Assembly: GCA_964423425.1 (NCBI GenBank)
Contig: CAYRES010000008.1
Location: 1-64,000 of the forward strand
DNA length: 64,000 nucleotides
Source: CAYRES01 sp964423425
Lineage (GTDB): Bacteria > Actinomycetota > Thermoleophilia > RBG-16-64-13
Direction of reading: 5' to 3'
The notes under the pieces were generated by a model, which saw nothing but the letters and a program-made list of their open reading frames with translations, was not told the DNA's origin and searched no databases. Both the position numbers and the translations under genes were made by a program. Below are positions 27,197 through 35,862 of this stretch, piece after piece (position 1 is the first letter of the stretch; each line of letters begins with the position of its first letter).

Positions 27197-28015
27197 GTGA
27201 ACGAGAACACCGGGTCCGTCAAGCACTCCCCCACAGCCCTGGCCGAGGTGCGCCTCGCCCATCCTGAGGATGCTCCCGCCATCGTGCGCATTTTCCGCGC
27301 CGGTTTTCCCCCCGATCTGCTGCCCTACACCATTTACGGCCAGGAGGGCATCGTCGGCTATCTGCAGGGCATGGTCGCAAGCCAGCACCTGGGCACGACG
27401 GCCGTCACCGCGGTAGCCACCATCGATGGAGAAGTGGCGGCTTGGGCTCAGTTCCACCGCCACCCGACGCTCCTGTTCTTGAACCACATCTACGTCACCC
27501 CCTCCTTCCAGAAGCTGGGAGTGGGGCGCCTGCTGTTGCGCGAGGCCATCAATCTGGTGGGAGACCGAGGGCAGACGTACTTTGGCTCCGAGGCGTTCGT
27601 GGGGAACGATCAGGCTCTGGGCTGGTATGCCTCCCTGGGCCTCGAGCCCTCCGACCGGATCGACTGGGTGGAGGTCAATCCCGAACGATTCTCGGATCCC
27701 GACACCTGGTGGAGTTTTGACGGGCTCATCACCGGGCTCGAAGCGCAGAAGCGTTTCGGCTTCTCCCGCTTCATCCTGAGGACGGCCACCGACTCATACG
27801 TCGTGCGCGCCCTGGGCCGCCGCTTCTACCGCGGAGGCAGCTTCGACATGTTCGAAGACCACAGCGCCATGACCGCATTGCACACACTCGACTCGGAACG
27901 TTCCCTCATGGTGATCGCCGTCGGGCCCCGCACCGGGCCCGAGTACCACACCGTCGCTCAGGGGCAGCGCGTGGTGGGACTCCTGAGCGAGGCGCTCCGC
28001 CGCCTGAACCGCTGA
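27197..28015 (+). CDS. GNAT-family acetyltransferase with long C-terminal extension
   Basis: The 272-residue protein has an N-terminal GNAT domain (about residues 15-160). The acetyl-CoA loop is TPSFQKLGVGRLLLREAI and the C-terminal strand region is ALGWYASLGLEPSDRI. About 110 further residues (WWSFDGLITGLEAQKRFGF ...) are not part of the standard fold and I do not recognise them. The substrate is unknown. GTG at 27197 has AAGGA 11 bases upstream. It stands alone, divergent from serC. Confidence 0.75.
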   Translation: MNENTGSVKHSPTALAEVRLAHPEDAPAIVRIFRAGFPPDLLPYTIYGQEGIVGYLQGMVASQHLGTTAVTAVATIDGEVAAWAQFHRHPTLLFLNHIYVTPSFQKLGVGRLLLREAINLVGDRGQTYFGSEAFVGNDQALGWYASLGLEPSDRIDWVEVNPERFSDPDTWWSFDGLITGLEAQKRFGFSRFILRTATDSYVVRALGRRFYRGGSFDMFEDHSAMTALHTLDSERSLMVIAVGPRTGPEYHTVAQGQRVVGLLSEALRRLNR

Positions 28016-28036
28016 CACCTGCGGCCAGGGCCGCGC

Positions 28037-28506
28037 TCAGGGAAACGCGGGAACGCGATACTCCGGACCGGCGGCACGGCGGCCCGCCTGCAGGGCCAGA
28101 GGCAGAGGCCCCCGGGTGGCGCACACACAGTTCACCCCGCCCTTGTCGGTCTCAGTGACGCACCGGTTACAGTGATCACACGTCGATGCCCCCGGATCGC
28201 CCGCCTCCACCTGCAGACGACAGCCGGATCGTGGATGAGTACGCGGCCCATCTGCACGAACTCGAACCCTTCTTCGCTCGCCCGCTGCAGCCCGCGCGGA
28301 GAACAGACTCCCCCCACGAGCACCACAGGAATACGGACGGCCCGCCGCATGGCCCTCCCCCGGGCCACGTCTACGTGGTGAGCGATAAGCGCCTCCGTGC
28401 AGGCTCCTCCGGGACACATGCCCTCGAAGCACCCGGCTCTGATGATACGGTTGCGCAGCACGAGGCCGCCGATGCGCCCGGGTGTGAACGCCTCGAGAGA
28501 CCCCAC
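28037..28506 (-). pseudogene. Old yellow enzyme-type oxidoreductase, internally deleted and frameshifted
   Basis: The first 50 residues from GTG 28506 match the N-terminus of NADH:flavin oxidoreductases (GRIGGLVLRNRIIRAGCFEG, MCPGG, EALIAHH). They are joined in frame directly to a C-terminal part (RIPVVLVGGVCSPRGLQRA, FVQMGRVLIHDP). Roughly 250 residues of TIM barrel are missing between. A second lesion, a frameshift near 28210-28230, moves the terminal cysteine cluster (CDHCNRC) into another frame ending at 28037. The ribosome site (AAGGAG) is still good. It is the last gene of the leuC-cimA operon, 11 bases after cimA. Confidence 0.85.
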
Positions 28507-28517
28507 TGCGCTGCTCC

Positions 28518-30176
28518 TTACCTCGGCTCCGGTCCTGCTTCCCGCTCGCCGGCCTCCTCGCCGGCGCCCTCCATCACCACGCGCTCACCAGCGTGCAGTA
28601 GACCATAGTTGATGGAGTCGATGAGCGCCTGCCAGGAAGCCTCAACCACGTTGTCAGACACACCCACACTACCCCAGGATTCGCGCCCGTCGGAGGAGTC
28701 GAGCAACACCCGGGTGACCGCTCCGGTGCCGCGGAACTCGTCGAGGATACGCACCGAATAGTTGACCAGGTGAATGTTCTTCAACCCCGGGAACTTGCGC
28801 TCGATGGCCAGACGTACGGCCCGGTCGAGGGCGTTCACCGGACCGTTGCCCTCGGCGGTCTGGATGATGCGGTCGCCGTTGATGTGCAGCTTGATGGTGG
28901 CCTCGGTCATGACGGCGCCGTTCTCCCGCTTCTCCACGATGATGCGGAAGCTCTCCAGCTTGAAGAACTCCGTGGGGATGCCGAGTTCCGCCCGCATCAG
29001 GAGTTCGAACGAGGCGTCGGCGGCTTCATAGTGGTAGCCCTGATGTTCCATCTTCTTGACCCGGCGGAGGATGCGGTCCTCGAGCCGGCGTTCATCGTCC
29101 AGGGTGAAGCCGAGTTCCCGTGCGCGTTGGCGGATGGTGCCCTTGCCGGCGAGCTCCGACACCAAGATGTGCGGCGTGTTGCCCACCAGTTCCGGACGGA
29201 TATGCTCGAAGGTGCTGCGGTCCTCCTGTACGGCGGCCACGTGGAGGCCGCCCTTGTGGGCAAAGGCGTTGCGGCCCACGTAGGGCTGGTGCGGGTCGGG
29301 GGCGATGGTGCAGAGTTCGGCCACGAAGCGGCTGGTGTCGGTGAGACGCTGGAGGCTGTCGTCGGAGATACAGTCGTAACCCATCTTGAGCTTGAGCGCC
29401 GGCACGATGGCGCAGAGGTCGGCATTGCCGCAGCGCTCACCGTAGCCGTTGATCGTGCCCTGCACATGCCGGGCACCCTTCTGCACGGCGATGAGCGTGT
29501 TGGCCACAGCACAGCCGGTGTCGTTGTGCCCGTGCACCCCCACCCGGCAGGTGTGCCCTAAGAGACTCAGGTGTTCGCACACTTGGTCCACCACCCGTCC
29601 CAGGTCCACGGGGAGAATGGAACCATTGGTATCACACAGAACGACGGTGTCGGCTCCCGCCTCGGCCGCAGTGCGCACGCACTCGAGCGCGTACTGGTCA
29701 TCGGCGGCGAACCCGTCGAAGAAGTGCTCCGCGTCGTAGATGACCGTCTTACCCTGCTCGCGCAGGAAGGCGACCGATTCAGCTATCATGCGCAGGTTCT
29801 CCGCCCGGTCGACCCTGAGTACCTTCTTCACGTGGAGATCCCAGGTCTTGCCCACGATGGTGGCTATGGGGGCGAAGCACTCGGCGAGGATACGGAGCAC
29901 CACGTCGTCGGCGGCGTTCACGCCCTTGGCGCGGGTCATGCCGAAGGCGGCCATCTTGGCCTCACCCAGCTGCCCGAGCTGCTGCTCCATGCGCCGGAAG
30001 AACTCCTCGTCCTTGGGATTGGAGCCGGGAAAACCGCCCTCGATGATATGTACACCGAGCTCGGCGAGCCTGACCGCAATGCGGATCTTCTCGTCCACGG
30101 AGACGGAGAGGCCTTCCCGCTGCATCCCGTCGCGGAGGGTGGTGTCGTAGATGATGATGTCTCGGTGCACGCTCAT
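28518..30176 (-). CDS. cimA: (R)-citramalate synthase
   Basis: The 552-residue protein belongs to the DRE-TIM family. The N-terminal motif is IIIYDTTLRDGMQREGLS, with GVHGHNDTGCAVANTLIA and GTINGYGERCGNADL further on, and it has a LeuA-type C-terminal regulatory domain. The 'DGMQREGLSVSVDEK' and 'EGGFPGSNPKDEEFF' versions are typical of citramalate synthase rather than isopropylmalate synthase; leuA is a separate gene at 53.8 kb. It joins pyruvate and acetyl-CoA for the threonine-independent route to isoleucine. ATG at 30176 follows CGGAG. It is the fifth gene of the leuC operon. Confidence 0.9.
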   Translation of the reverse strand: MSVHRDIIIYDTTLRDGMQREGLSVSVDEKIRIAVRLAELGVHIIEGGFPGSNPKDEEFFRRMEQQLGQLGEAKMAAFGMTRAKGVNAADDVVLRILAECFAPIATIVGKTWDLHVKKVLRVDRAENLRMIAESVAFLREQGKTVIYDAEHFFDGFAADDQYALECVRTAAEAGADTVVLCDTNGSILPVDLGRVVDQVCEHLSLLGHTCRVGVHGHNDTGCAVANTLIAVQKGARHVQGTINGYGERCGNADLCAIVPALKLKMGYDCISDDSLQRLTDTSRFVAELCTIAPDPHQPYVGRNAFAHKGGLHVAAVQEDRSTFEHIRPELVGNTPHILVSELAGKGTIRQRARELGFTLDDERRLEDRILRRVKKMEHQGYHYEAADASFELLMRAELGIPTEFFKLESFRIIVEKRENGAVMTEATIKLHINGDRIIQTAEGNGPVNALDRAVRLAIERKFPGLKNIHLVNYSVRILDEFRGTGAVTRVLLDSSDGRESWGSVGVSDNVVEASWQALIDSINYGLLHAGERVVMEGAGEEAGEREAGPEPR

Positions 30177-30236
30177 AGGCTGGCTCCGTGTTGTCGGGCG
30201 GGCGGGTCTTGCCCGGCTGTTCTTGCCTGCTGCTCG

Positions 30237-31121
30237 CTACTCGTCGTATACGGGGGTTCCGGATTCGGGCGTCTGCGTGTAGGCACGGAAACGCCGGATG
30301 ATATCCCAGGTGACGGGGCCTGGCCTGCCGTCGCCTATGGGACGGGCGTCTATCTCCACGATGGGGGCGCACTCAGCACCGGTACCGGTGAGGAAGCACT
30401 CCTCGGAGTTGTAGACATCGTGCAGAGTGTAGAGGCCTTCTTCAACTTCGAGGCCTATCTCCTCGGCTGCGATGCGCATGGCCACCGCCCTGGTGACGCC
30501 CCGCAGCGCACCCGTCGAGGGGTGGGGGGTGCACAGGCGTCCTTTGTTCACCATGAAGAAGTTGTCGGCAGTACACTCGCACACGTAGCCGTCCAGCGTG
30601 AGCATGAGACCCTCATCAGCACCGGTGGAGCGAAGCTCAAGCGCCCCCATGATGTTGTTGAGGTAGTTCAGGCTCTTCACGTTGCCGTTGATGGTCTGGT
30701 GCGAGTTTCGCCTGGTGGAGCAGGTGGTGACCTTGAGGCCGTTCTCGTAGGCTTCTTCGGGGTAGAGCTGGATGGTGGAGGCGATGATGAAGTAGCTCGC
30801 CTGTGGGCACTTGACCGGATTCAGGCCCAGATCGCCCTGCCCGCGGGTCACCACCAGGCGCACGTAGCCATCGGTGAGTTCGTTTCGGCGCACCGTCTCC
30901 ACCACCGCGCGGGTCATCTCGTCAGGGGTGAGGGGTATCTCGAGGGCGATGGTACGGGCCGAACGATAGAGGCGTCCGATGTGGGCCTCGAGTTCGAACA
31001 CACGCCTGTTGTAGACCCGGATGCCCTCGAAGACGCCGTCACCGTAAAGAAGGCCGTGGTCGAACACGCTGATGCCGGCCTGCTCTTTGCCGCAATAGGT
31101 ACCGTTGACGAGGATCTCCAT
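30237..31121 (-). CDS. ilvE: Branched-chain amino acid aminotransferase
   Basis: A 294-residue fold-type IV PLP enzyme: LVNGTYCGKEQAGISVFDHGLLYGDGVFEGIR at the start (read in parts), and the PLP lysine in NVKSLNYLNNI. The EC(T)ADNFF and TPHPSTGALRGVTR regions are typical of branched-chain transaminases. It adds the final amino group to Leu, Ile and Val. ATG at 31121 has AAGGAGG upstream and lies 11 bases after leuB. Confidence 0.93.
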   Translation of the reverse strand: MEILVNGTYCGKEQAGISVFDHGLLYGDGVFEGIRVYNRRVFELEAHIGRLYRSARTIALEIPLTPDEMTRAVVETVRRNELTDGYVRLVVTRGQGDLGLNPVKCPQASYFIIASTIQLYPEEAYENGLKVTTCSTRRNSHQTINGNVKSLNYLNNIMGALELRSTGADEGLMLTLDGYVCECTADNFFMVNKGRLCTPHPSTGALRGVTRAVAMRIAAEEIGLEVEEGLYTLHDVYNSEECFLTGTGAECAPIVEIDARPIGDGRPGPVTWDIIRRFRAYTQTPESGTPVYDE

Positions 31122-31132
31122 GCCGCCCCTCC

Positions 31133-32203
31133 TTACCCTTCTGCGCCGTCGGCCACGAAGCCGGCCACCAAGTCACCCACGTCGCTCGTACCCATGCCCA
31201 TCCCCCCGGCGGCGAGCGACTCCATCTTGCTTATGGCATGGACCATGCCCTGTTCCACCCAGCCGGCCGCCTCGGGCTGCCCCAGGAAGTCAAGCATCAT
31301 GCCGGCGGCGGCGATGGCGGCCAGCGGATTGATGACGTTCTGCCCCTCGTACTTGGGCGCGGAGCCGCCCATGGGTTCGAACATGCCCACCTCACCCGGC
31401 CGCAGATTGCCGCCCGCGGCCACGCCGAGGCCGCCCTGGATCATGGCAGCGAGGTCGGTGATGATGTCACCGAACATATTGTCGGTGACGATGACGTCGA
31501 ACCACTCGGGGTTCTTGAGGAACCACATGCCGATGGCATCCACGTGCGCGTAGTCCCGTTTGATGTTCGGGTAATCAGCTTCGCCCAGCTCGTTGAAGAC
31601 CCGCCACCAGAGATCCCAGGCGTAGGTGAGCACGTTGGTCTTGCCGCAGAGGGTCAGTTCACCGCGGCGGTCGGCGCGGGCGGCGTACTCGTATGCGTAG
31701 CGCACGCATCTCTCCACCCCCTTGCGGGTGTTGATGCTCTCCTGAACCGCGATCTCATCGGGGGTGTCCTTCTTCAGGAATCCACCCGTCGAGGCGTACA
31801 GGCCCTCTGTGTTCTCCCTCACCACCACGAAATCGATGTCGGCCGGGCCCTTGTCCTGGATGGGTGTCCACACCCCGGGGAGCAACTTGACCGGTCGCAG
31901 GTTGATGTAGAGGTCGAGTTCGAAACGGGCTTTGAGCAGGATGCCCTGCTCCAATATGCCGGGAGCTACGTCAGGGTGGCCGATGGCACCCAGGAAAATG
32001 GCGTCGTGGGCCCTCATCTCGGCTATCGCGCCGTCGGGCAGAAGCTCACCGGTACGCAGGTAGCGCTTCGCCCCGAAGTCGTAGTGCGTCAGATCATAGG
32101 TGAAGCCGGCGCGCGCAGCGGCGGCCTCGAGCACCTTCAAACCCTCGGCTACAACCTCCGGGCCGGTGCCGTCACCGGGTAGGACCGCTATCTGGTAGTG
32201 CAT
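31133..32203 (-). CDS. leuB: 3-isopropylmalate dehydrogenase
   Basis: A 356-residue isocitrate/isopropylmalate dehydrogenase family protein, with IAVLPGDGTGPEVVAEGLKVLE at the start (read in parts), VVRENTEGLYA, and the metal site region VTDNMFGDIITDLAAMI with GGLGVAAGGNL. It makes 2-oxoisocaproate; in a citramalate pathway the same enzyme also oxidises 3-methylmalate. ATG at 32203 has AAAGGAG upstream and overlaps the end of leuD by 16 bases. Confidence 0.93.
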   Translation of the reverse strand: MHYQIAVLPGDGTGPEVVAEGLKVLEAAAARAGFTYDLTHYDFGAKRYLRTGELLPDGAIAEMRAHDAIFLGAIGHPDVAPGILEQGILLKARFELDLYINLRPVKLLPGVWTPIQDKGPADIDFVVVRENTEGLYASTGGFLKKDTPDEIAVQESINTRKGVERCVRYAYEYAARADRRGELTLCGKTNVLTYAWDLWWRVFNELGEADYPNIKRDYAHVDAIGMWFLKNPEWFDVIVTDNMFGDIITDLAAMIQGGLGVAAGGNLRPGEVGMFEPMGGSAPKYEGQNVINPLAAIAAAGMMLDFLGQPEAAGWVEQGMVHAISKMESLAAGGMGMGTSDVGDLVAGFVADGAEG

Positions 32204-32700
32204 TCCGGTTGCTCCTTTGCCTTGAGATAGGGAAGCAGTCCGCCGGCCGCAACCAGCTCCTGCATGAACGACGGAAGTGGGTCGGCCTTGAACTCAGTGC
32301 CGGTGGCGAGATTCTTGATGACCCCCGTGCCCAGATCGACCTCCAGCCGGTCGCCCTCGGACGTGCCGTCAACGGCCTCGGGGGCCACCAGGATGGGTAG
32401 ACCGGTATTGAACGCGTTGCGGTAGAAGATGCGGGCGAAGCTCTTGGCGATCACCACGGGCACGCCGGCTCCCTTGATGGCGAGGGGGGCGTGCTCCCGG
32501 CTCGAGCCGCAGCCGAAGTTCTCCTCAGCTACCAGAATATCGCCCGACGCCACCTTGCGGGGGAAGTCCGGATCGGCGTCCTCCATGAGATGCGCCGCCA
32601 GCTCCTCAGCCGTCTTCATGTTCAGATAGCGAGCCGCGATGATGAGGTCGGTATCGACATCCCGCCCGAAAGTCCAGGCCCTACCTGCAAACGCGCTCAT
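32188..32700 (-). CDS. leuD: 3-isopropylmalate dehydratase small subunit
   Basis: A 170-residue LeuD of the archaeal/HACN-like short type: GRDVDTDLIIAARYLN near the start and NFGCGSSREHAPLAIKGAGV, the substrate-specificity loop, in the centre. It forms isopropylmalate isomerase with LeuC. ATG at 32700 has GGAGG upstream and overlaps leuC by four bases, so the subunits are translationally coupled. Confidence 0.95.
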   Translation of the reverse strand: MSAFAGRAWTFGRDVDTDLIIAARYLNMKTAEELAAHLMEDADPDFPRKVASGDILVAEENFGCGSSREHAPLAIKGAGVPVVIAKSFARIFYRNAFNTGLPILVAPEAVDGTSEGDRLEVDLGTGVIKNLATGTEFKADPLPSFMQELVAAGGLLPYLKAKEQPECTTR

Positions 32701-33992
32701 GCCGCCCTCCTTCCGCGGGCCGGCTTGTCCAGCCCCAACTGTCCGGGCGTGGTGATGTAGCCGGCGACCGCACTCGCCGCTGCCACGTACGGCGCCGCCA
32801 GGTACACCTGCGAGCCGGCGTGGCCCATGCGCCCCACGAAGTTGCGGTTGGTGGTGCTCACCGCCACCTCACCTTCGGCGAGAATACCCATATGGCCGCC
32901 CAGGCAGGGGCCGCAGGTTGGCGCCGACACCACTGCCTCGGCCGCCACGAAGACTTCGAAGAGGCCCTCCTCCATGGCCTGCTTCCACACAGCCTGGGTG
33001 GCGGGGATGACGATGCAGCGGACATCTTTGTGGACGGTGCGGCCGCGCAACACCTCGGCCGCCATGCGCAGATCCTCGATACGCCCGTTGGTGCAGCTGC
33101 CGATGACCACTTGGTCCACCCGCACCGAATCGAGCTCCGACGCGGCTTCGGTGTTCGAGGGAAGATGCGGCTTGGCCACCATGAGGGGCACTTCGGCGGC
33201 GCGCCACTCGTACGTACGTGCGTACTCCGCATCGGGGTCTGAGGAGAAGTAGACCGGCTCTCTGCGGAAGCGGCCCTCGACGTAGGCGCGGGTCACTTCG
33301 TCCGGCGCAATGATGCCGCTCTTACCCCCCGCTTCGATGGCCATATTGCAGATGCTGAACCGTGAGTCCATGGAGAGTGCCTCGACCGCCTCGCCCGCGA
33401 ACTCCATGGCCTCGTAGAGGGCCCCATCCACCCCGATGCGCCCGATGAGGTAGAGCACCACGTCCTTGCCGGTGACCCACGGATCCCACTCACCCGAGAA
33501 CTCGAACCTCACCGACTCCGGCACGCGGAACCACACCTTGCCGGTCGCCATCGCGCCCGCGAGGTCGGTCGAGCCCACCCCGGTGGCGAACGCGCCCAGG
33601 GCGCCGTAGGTGCAGGTATGCGAATCGGCGCCGATAACGCAGTCTCCGGGACCAACCAACCCCATCTCCGGCAGGAGCGCGTGTTCCACCCCCACCCGGC
33701 CCACATCGTAGAAGTGCTCGATGCCGTGGCGGGCCACGAACTCACGTATCTGCTTCACGAGTTCGGCCGATTTGATGTCTTTGTTGGGAGTGAAGTGGTC
33801 GGGGATGAGCCCGATGCGTCCCGGATCGAACACCTCACAGAAACCGGCCTTCTCGAACTCGTCGATGGCGACCGGTGCAGTGATGTCGTTGCCCAGGCAG
33901 AAATCGACCCGGGCCATGATGAGCTCCCCGGGCGAGACGTGGTCTCTGCCCGCCGCTCGGGCGAGGATCTTCTCGGTGATGGTCATACCCAT
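32697..33992 (-). CDS. leuC: 3-isopropylmalate dehydratase large subunit
   Basis: The 431-residue aconitase-family protein has its [4Fe-4S] cysteines in VIGSCTNGRIEDLR and APTCGPCLGGHMG. It isomerises 2- to 3-isopropylmalate and, with a citramalate pathway, citramalate to methylmalate. The start is uncertain: ATG 33992 or 33986 are both close to the conserved MTITEKILARAAG; TTG 34010 is possible. It heads leuC-leuD-leuB-ilvE-cimA, preceded by a leader of about 220 bases containing a short peptide and a hairpin. Confidence 0.93.
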   Translation of the reverse strand: MGMTITEKILARAAGRDHVSPGELIMARVDFCLGNDITAPVAIDEFEKAGFCEVFDPGRIGLIPDHFTPNKDIKSAELVKQIREFVARHGIEHFYDVGRVGVEHALLPEMGLVGPGDCVIGADSHTCTYGALGAFATGVGSTDLAGAMATGKVWFRVPESVRFEFSGEWDPWVTGKDVVLYLIGRIGVDGALYEAMEFAGEAVEALSMDSRFSICNMAIEAGGKSGIIAPDEVTRAYVEGRFRREPVYFSSDPDAEYARTYEWRAAEVPLMVAKPHLPSNTEAASELDSVRVDQVVIGSCTNGRIEDLRMAAEVLRGRTVHKDVRCIVIPATQAVWKQAMEEGLFEVFVAAEAVVSAPTCGPCLGGHMGILAEGEVAVSTTNRNFVGRMGHAGSQVYLAAPYVAAASAVAGYITTPGQLGLDKPARGRRAA

Positions 33993-34068
33993 GGAGGATA
34001 CGTCTCCCAACTGTCTTGGTGTGCCGGATCGCGTGAAATCAGGGTACCGCCTGACGATGAGTGCAGTG

Positions 34069-34082
34069 CCGCTTGAGGGCGG
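34069..34082 (-). promoter_or_regulatory. Second hairpin in the leuC leader
   Basis: On the transcript CCGC and GCGG pair around a CCTCAA loop, about 37 bases after the peptide-stop hairpin. A comparable second stem (GCCGG/CCGGC) lies at a similar distance in the leuA leader. Confidence 0.4.
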
Positions 34083-34119
34083 AAGGCTTCAGAATGCCGG
34101 GCTCTGTATGTCCACTCGC

Positions 34120-34135
34120 TCCCCCTAGCGGGGGA
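34120..34135 (-). promoter_or_regulatory. Peptide-stop hairpin in the leuC leader
   Basis: The transcript reads TCCCCC-GCTA-GGGGGA, a six-base-pair stem whose left arm carries the last sense codons (CCC CGC) and whose loop carries most of the TAG stop of the leader peptide. A nearly identical element stands in front of leuA. In leuA the stem has seven pairs. Shared sequence extends over at least 16 bases with the same reading frame, which points to a common cis-regulatory element. Confidence 0.75.
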
Positions 34136-34211
34136 TGATACGGCAAAGAGGACTCGGCGCCTCCGGCGAGGCGGCGGGAGAGGTGTGGAAGCTGTGAGCA
34201 TCATGCGCCAT
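34125..34211 (-). CDS. Leader peptide of the leuC operon (candidate, Ile-Ile near end)
   Basis: A 28-codon frame starts at ATG 34211, about five bases after the predicted transcription start, and ends at TAG 34127-34125. Its last codons are CTT TGC CGT ATC ATC CCC CGC TAG (Leu-Cys-Arg-Ile-Ile-Pro-Arg-stop). The end Pro-Arg-stop lies in the hairpin, exactly as in the leuA leader, where five Leu codons take the place of Ile-Ile and its neighbours. The rest of the peptide is not Leu-rich. If it is translated, stalling at the two ATC codons would report isoleucine supply, which suits the cimA gene in the operon. No start site other than leaderless is apparent. Confidence 0.6.
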   Translation of the reverse strand: MAHDAHSFHTSPAASPEAPSPLCRIIPR

Positions 34212-34222
34212 GTAAGCGCAAT

Positions 34223-34251
34223 AGTTTAGAGAACCGCAGGCATTCGTGCAA
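34223..34251 (-). promoter_or_regulatory. Predicted promoter of the leuC operon
   Basis: TTGCAC (34251-34246) and TAAACT (34228-34223) are separated by 17 bases. The leuA promoter has the same TTGCAC, the same 17-base spacing and TACACT. Predicted start of transcription is near 34216. Confidence 0.65.
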
Positions 34252-34330
34252 CTTTCCCGCGAGCACGCACAGGCGGGCTCCGGCCGGCCGCACCTGCCAC
34301 CCCCTCGCCCGCGGCTGCTACCATTCCCCC

Positions 34331-35071
34331 ATGGAGAACGGCACCGAGAAGAGCAGGGACACGAGGGCGGTAGCACTTCTCGACAACCCCCGCACCCGCG
34401 CCCCGCTCATGGTGGTCATCATGCTCACACCCCTCCTTCTCGTTCTTCCCCTCCTCGCCCTCTGCGCCTTCCTCGTGTCCAACCTCGTGGTGTCACGCGG
34501 CGGCAACGCACACAGCGTAGAGGGCGTTCCCGAGGCTCCCCACGCCTATGTGGCCATCGTGCTCGGTGCACGGGTGTACCCAAACGGTAATCCCTCCCCC
34601 ATGCTCGTCGACCGCCTCGAGACCGGGTTCGAACTGTACCGCACCGGCAAGGTGCAGAAGATCCTCGTTTCCGGAGACCACGGGCAGCACCGCTACGACG
34701 AGACCAATACAATGAGGAACTACCTTCTCGCGCGGGGCATGCCCAGCGAAGACGTATTCATGGATCACGCCGGCTTCAGCACATACGACACCATGTACAG
34801 AGCGAGAGAGGTCTTCCTGGTCAAGGACGCGCTCGTGGTGACCCAGCGCTTCCATCTCGCCCGCGCGGTCTACACAGCCAGGCGCCTGGGTCTGGAGGCG
34901 GTGGGTGTACCGGCCGACCTCAGACCGTACGCCGATGAGCGCCGTTTTGTGGTACGGGACTGGTTCGCCCGGGTGAAGGCCTTCTTCGACGTCAACGTGT
35001 TGCGACCCGCCCCCCGGTACCTGGGCCCGGTCATTCCCATCACCGGCGATGGGCGGGCCACCGAGGGGTGA
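34331..35071 (+). CDS. SanA/YdcF-like membrane protein (DUF218)
   Basis: The 246-residue protein has one N-terminal transmembrane helix (about residues 25-50) and a DUF218 domain outside: AIVLGARVYPNGNPSPMLVDRLETG, KILVSGDHGQHRYDET, DHAGFSTYDTMYRAREVF and VVTQRFHLARAVYTAR, shown here in parts. SanA and its relatives affect envelope integrity and vancomycin sensitivity; the enzymatic activity is not settled. ATG at 34331 has no ribosome site and may be leaderless, or ATG 34409 may be used. It diverges from the leuC leader promoter. Confidence 0.85.
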   Translation: MENGTEKSRDTRAVALLDNPRTRAPLMVVIMLTPLLLVLPLLALCAFLVSNLVVSRGGNAHSVEGVPEAPHAYVAIVLGARVYPNGNPSPMLVDRLETGFELYRTGKVQKILVSGDHGQHRYDETNTMRNYLLARGMPSEDVFMDHAGFSTYDTMYRAREVFLVKDALVVTQRFHLARAVYTARRLGLEAVGVPADLRPYADERRFVVRDWFARVKAFFDVNVLRPAPRYLGPVIPITGDGRATEG

Positions 35072-35414
35072 AGTGCAGCCCTGGAACGCTGCGGCATTCT
35101 CGGCTATGATTGGCACGCAGCGTACCAAAGCTGCGCTTATGTGCCCGTCGGCCACGTCCCGCCCGGCCCACAGCGCGAAGGACGCGCGCGGAACAGCCGG
35201 GCACCCGGCGCATAGAGCGGTCACATCCACGGCTGCCTGCTCCCCGGGCCACGCGCCCCCACAGCCTGCCGTGCTACTTGGCCGCTGCCTCGCTCTCCCC
35301 ATTGAGAGCACACACCTGAGCGACAGACCAGGAGACGGCGCCTCCGGGCATAGAGACACGCTCACACAAACATGCTGCGGGCAATCCGTCCACCCGCGGA
35401 GGAGTCAACGCACC
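35072..35414. other. Intergenic region with a small hairpin, no gene seen
   Basis: This 343-base gap follows the SanA-like gene. CGCAGC (35116-35121) pairs with GCTGCG (35130-35135) and could end its transcript, although no T tract follows. The rest has no convincing reading frame or RNA gene. It must contain the promoter of the next gene, but I cannot point to it. Confidence 0.4.
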
Positions 35415-35807
35415 ATGGCCGAACTTCTTGCGGTTCCATCCATCCGCCAGCAAGAGCAGACCTTTCCCGAGGTAGTGGCACGTTTCTCGGTGTTCGAGCC
35501 GGTGAACCGCGTGTGGTTCGCGTGGGAGTCCGAACCGGTTCGTGACTGGGGACTCTCGGAGAGGCCGCTCGCCATAGATGGGGACAACACCGTGACCGTG
35601 GCCGTGCGGGTTCCCGTGCTGCGCTTCATCGGCTCCTCGGAGCCGGTCATCCTCAAGCTGATACTGCGCCCCGACCTCTTCGGAGGAGAGATCTGGACGG
35701 GCTTCTTCAGCCCCGAACTCGACGGGCGCGGGGGCATGGTACTCAAAGAATTGCGCGAGGCGGACGATCACCCCGTGGCCGAGCTCGGGGCACTCGACGA
35801 CGCCTGA
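35415..35807 (+). CDS. Hypothetical protein, 130 residues
   Basis: The protein begins at ATG 35415, ten bases after GGAGGAG. Its predicted content is mostly beta strand with conserved-looking aromatic patches (RVWFAWESEPVRDWG, WTGFFSPELDGRGG). There is no signal peptide, membrane segment or motif I recognise. It stands alone, followed by a very strong terminator. Confidence 0.55.
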   Translation: MAELLAVPSIRQQEQTFPEVVARFSVFEPVNRVWFAWESEPVRDWGLSERPLAIDGDNTVTVAVRVPVLRFIGSSEPVILKLILRPDLFGGEIWTGFFSPELDGRGGMVLKELREADDHPVAELGALDDA

Positions 35808-35862
35808 GAGGCGCGCCGTGGTGGTACAACATCGATCCCGGGCCCACACACGACCGGCGGAC

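Noticed and set aside
29571..31553. 660-codon open frame on the plus strand
   Set aside because: Antisense to cimA and ilvE, with no ribosome site or domain; the minus-strand genes are certain.
34125..34376. Longer 83-codon version of the leuC leader frame
   Set aside because: The upstream part precedes the predicted promoter and is not protein-like; the short version from 34211 is preferred.
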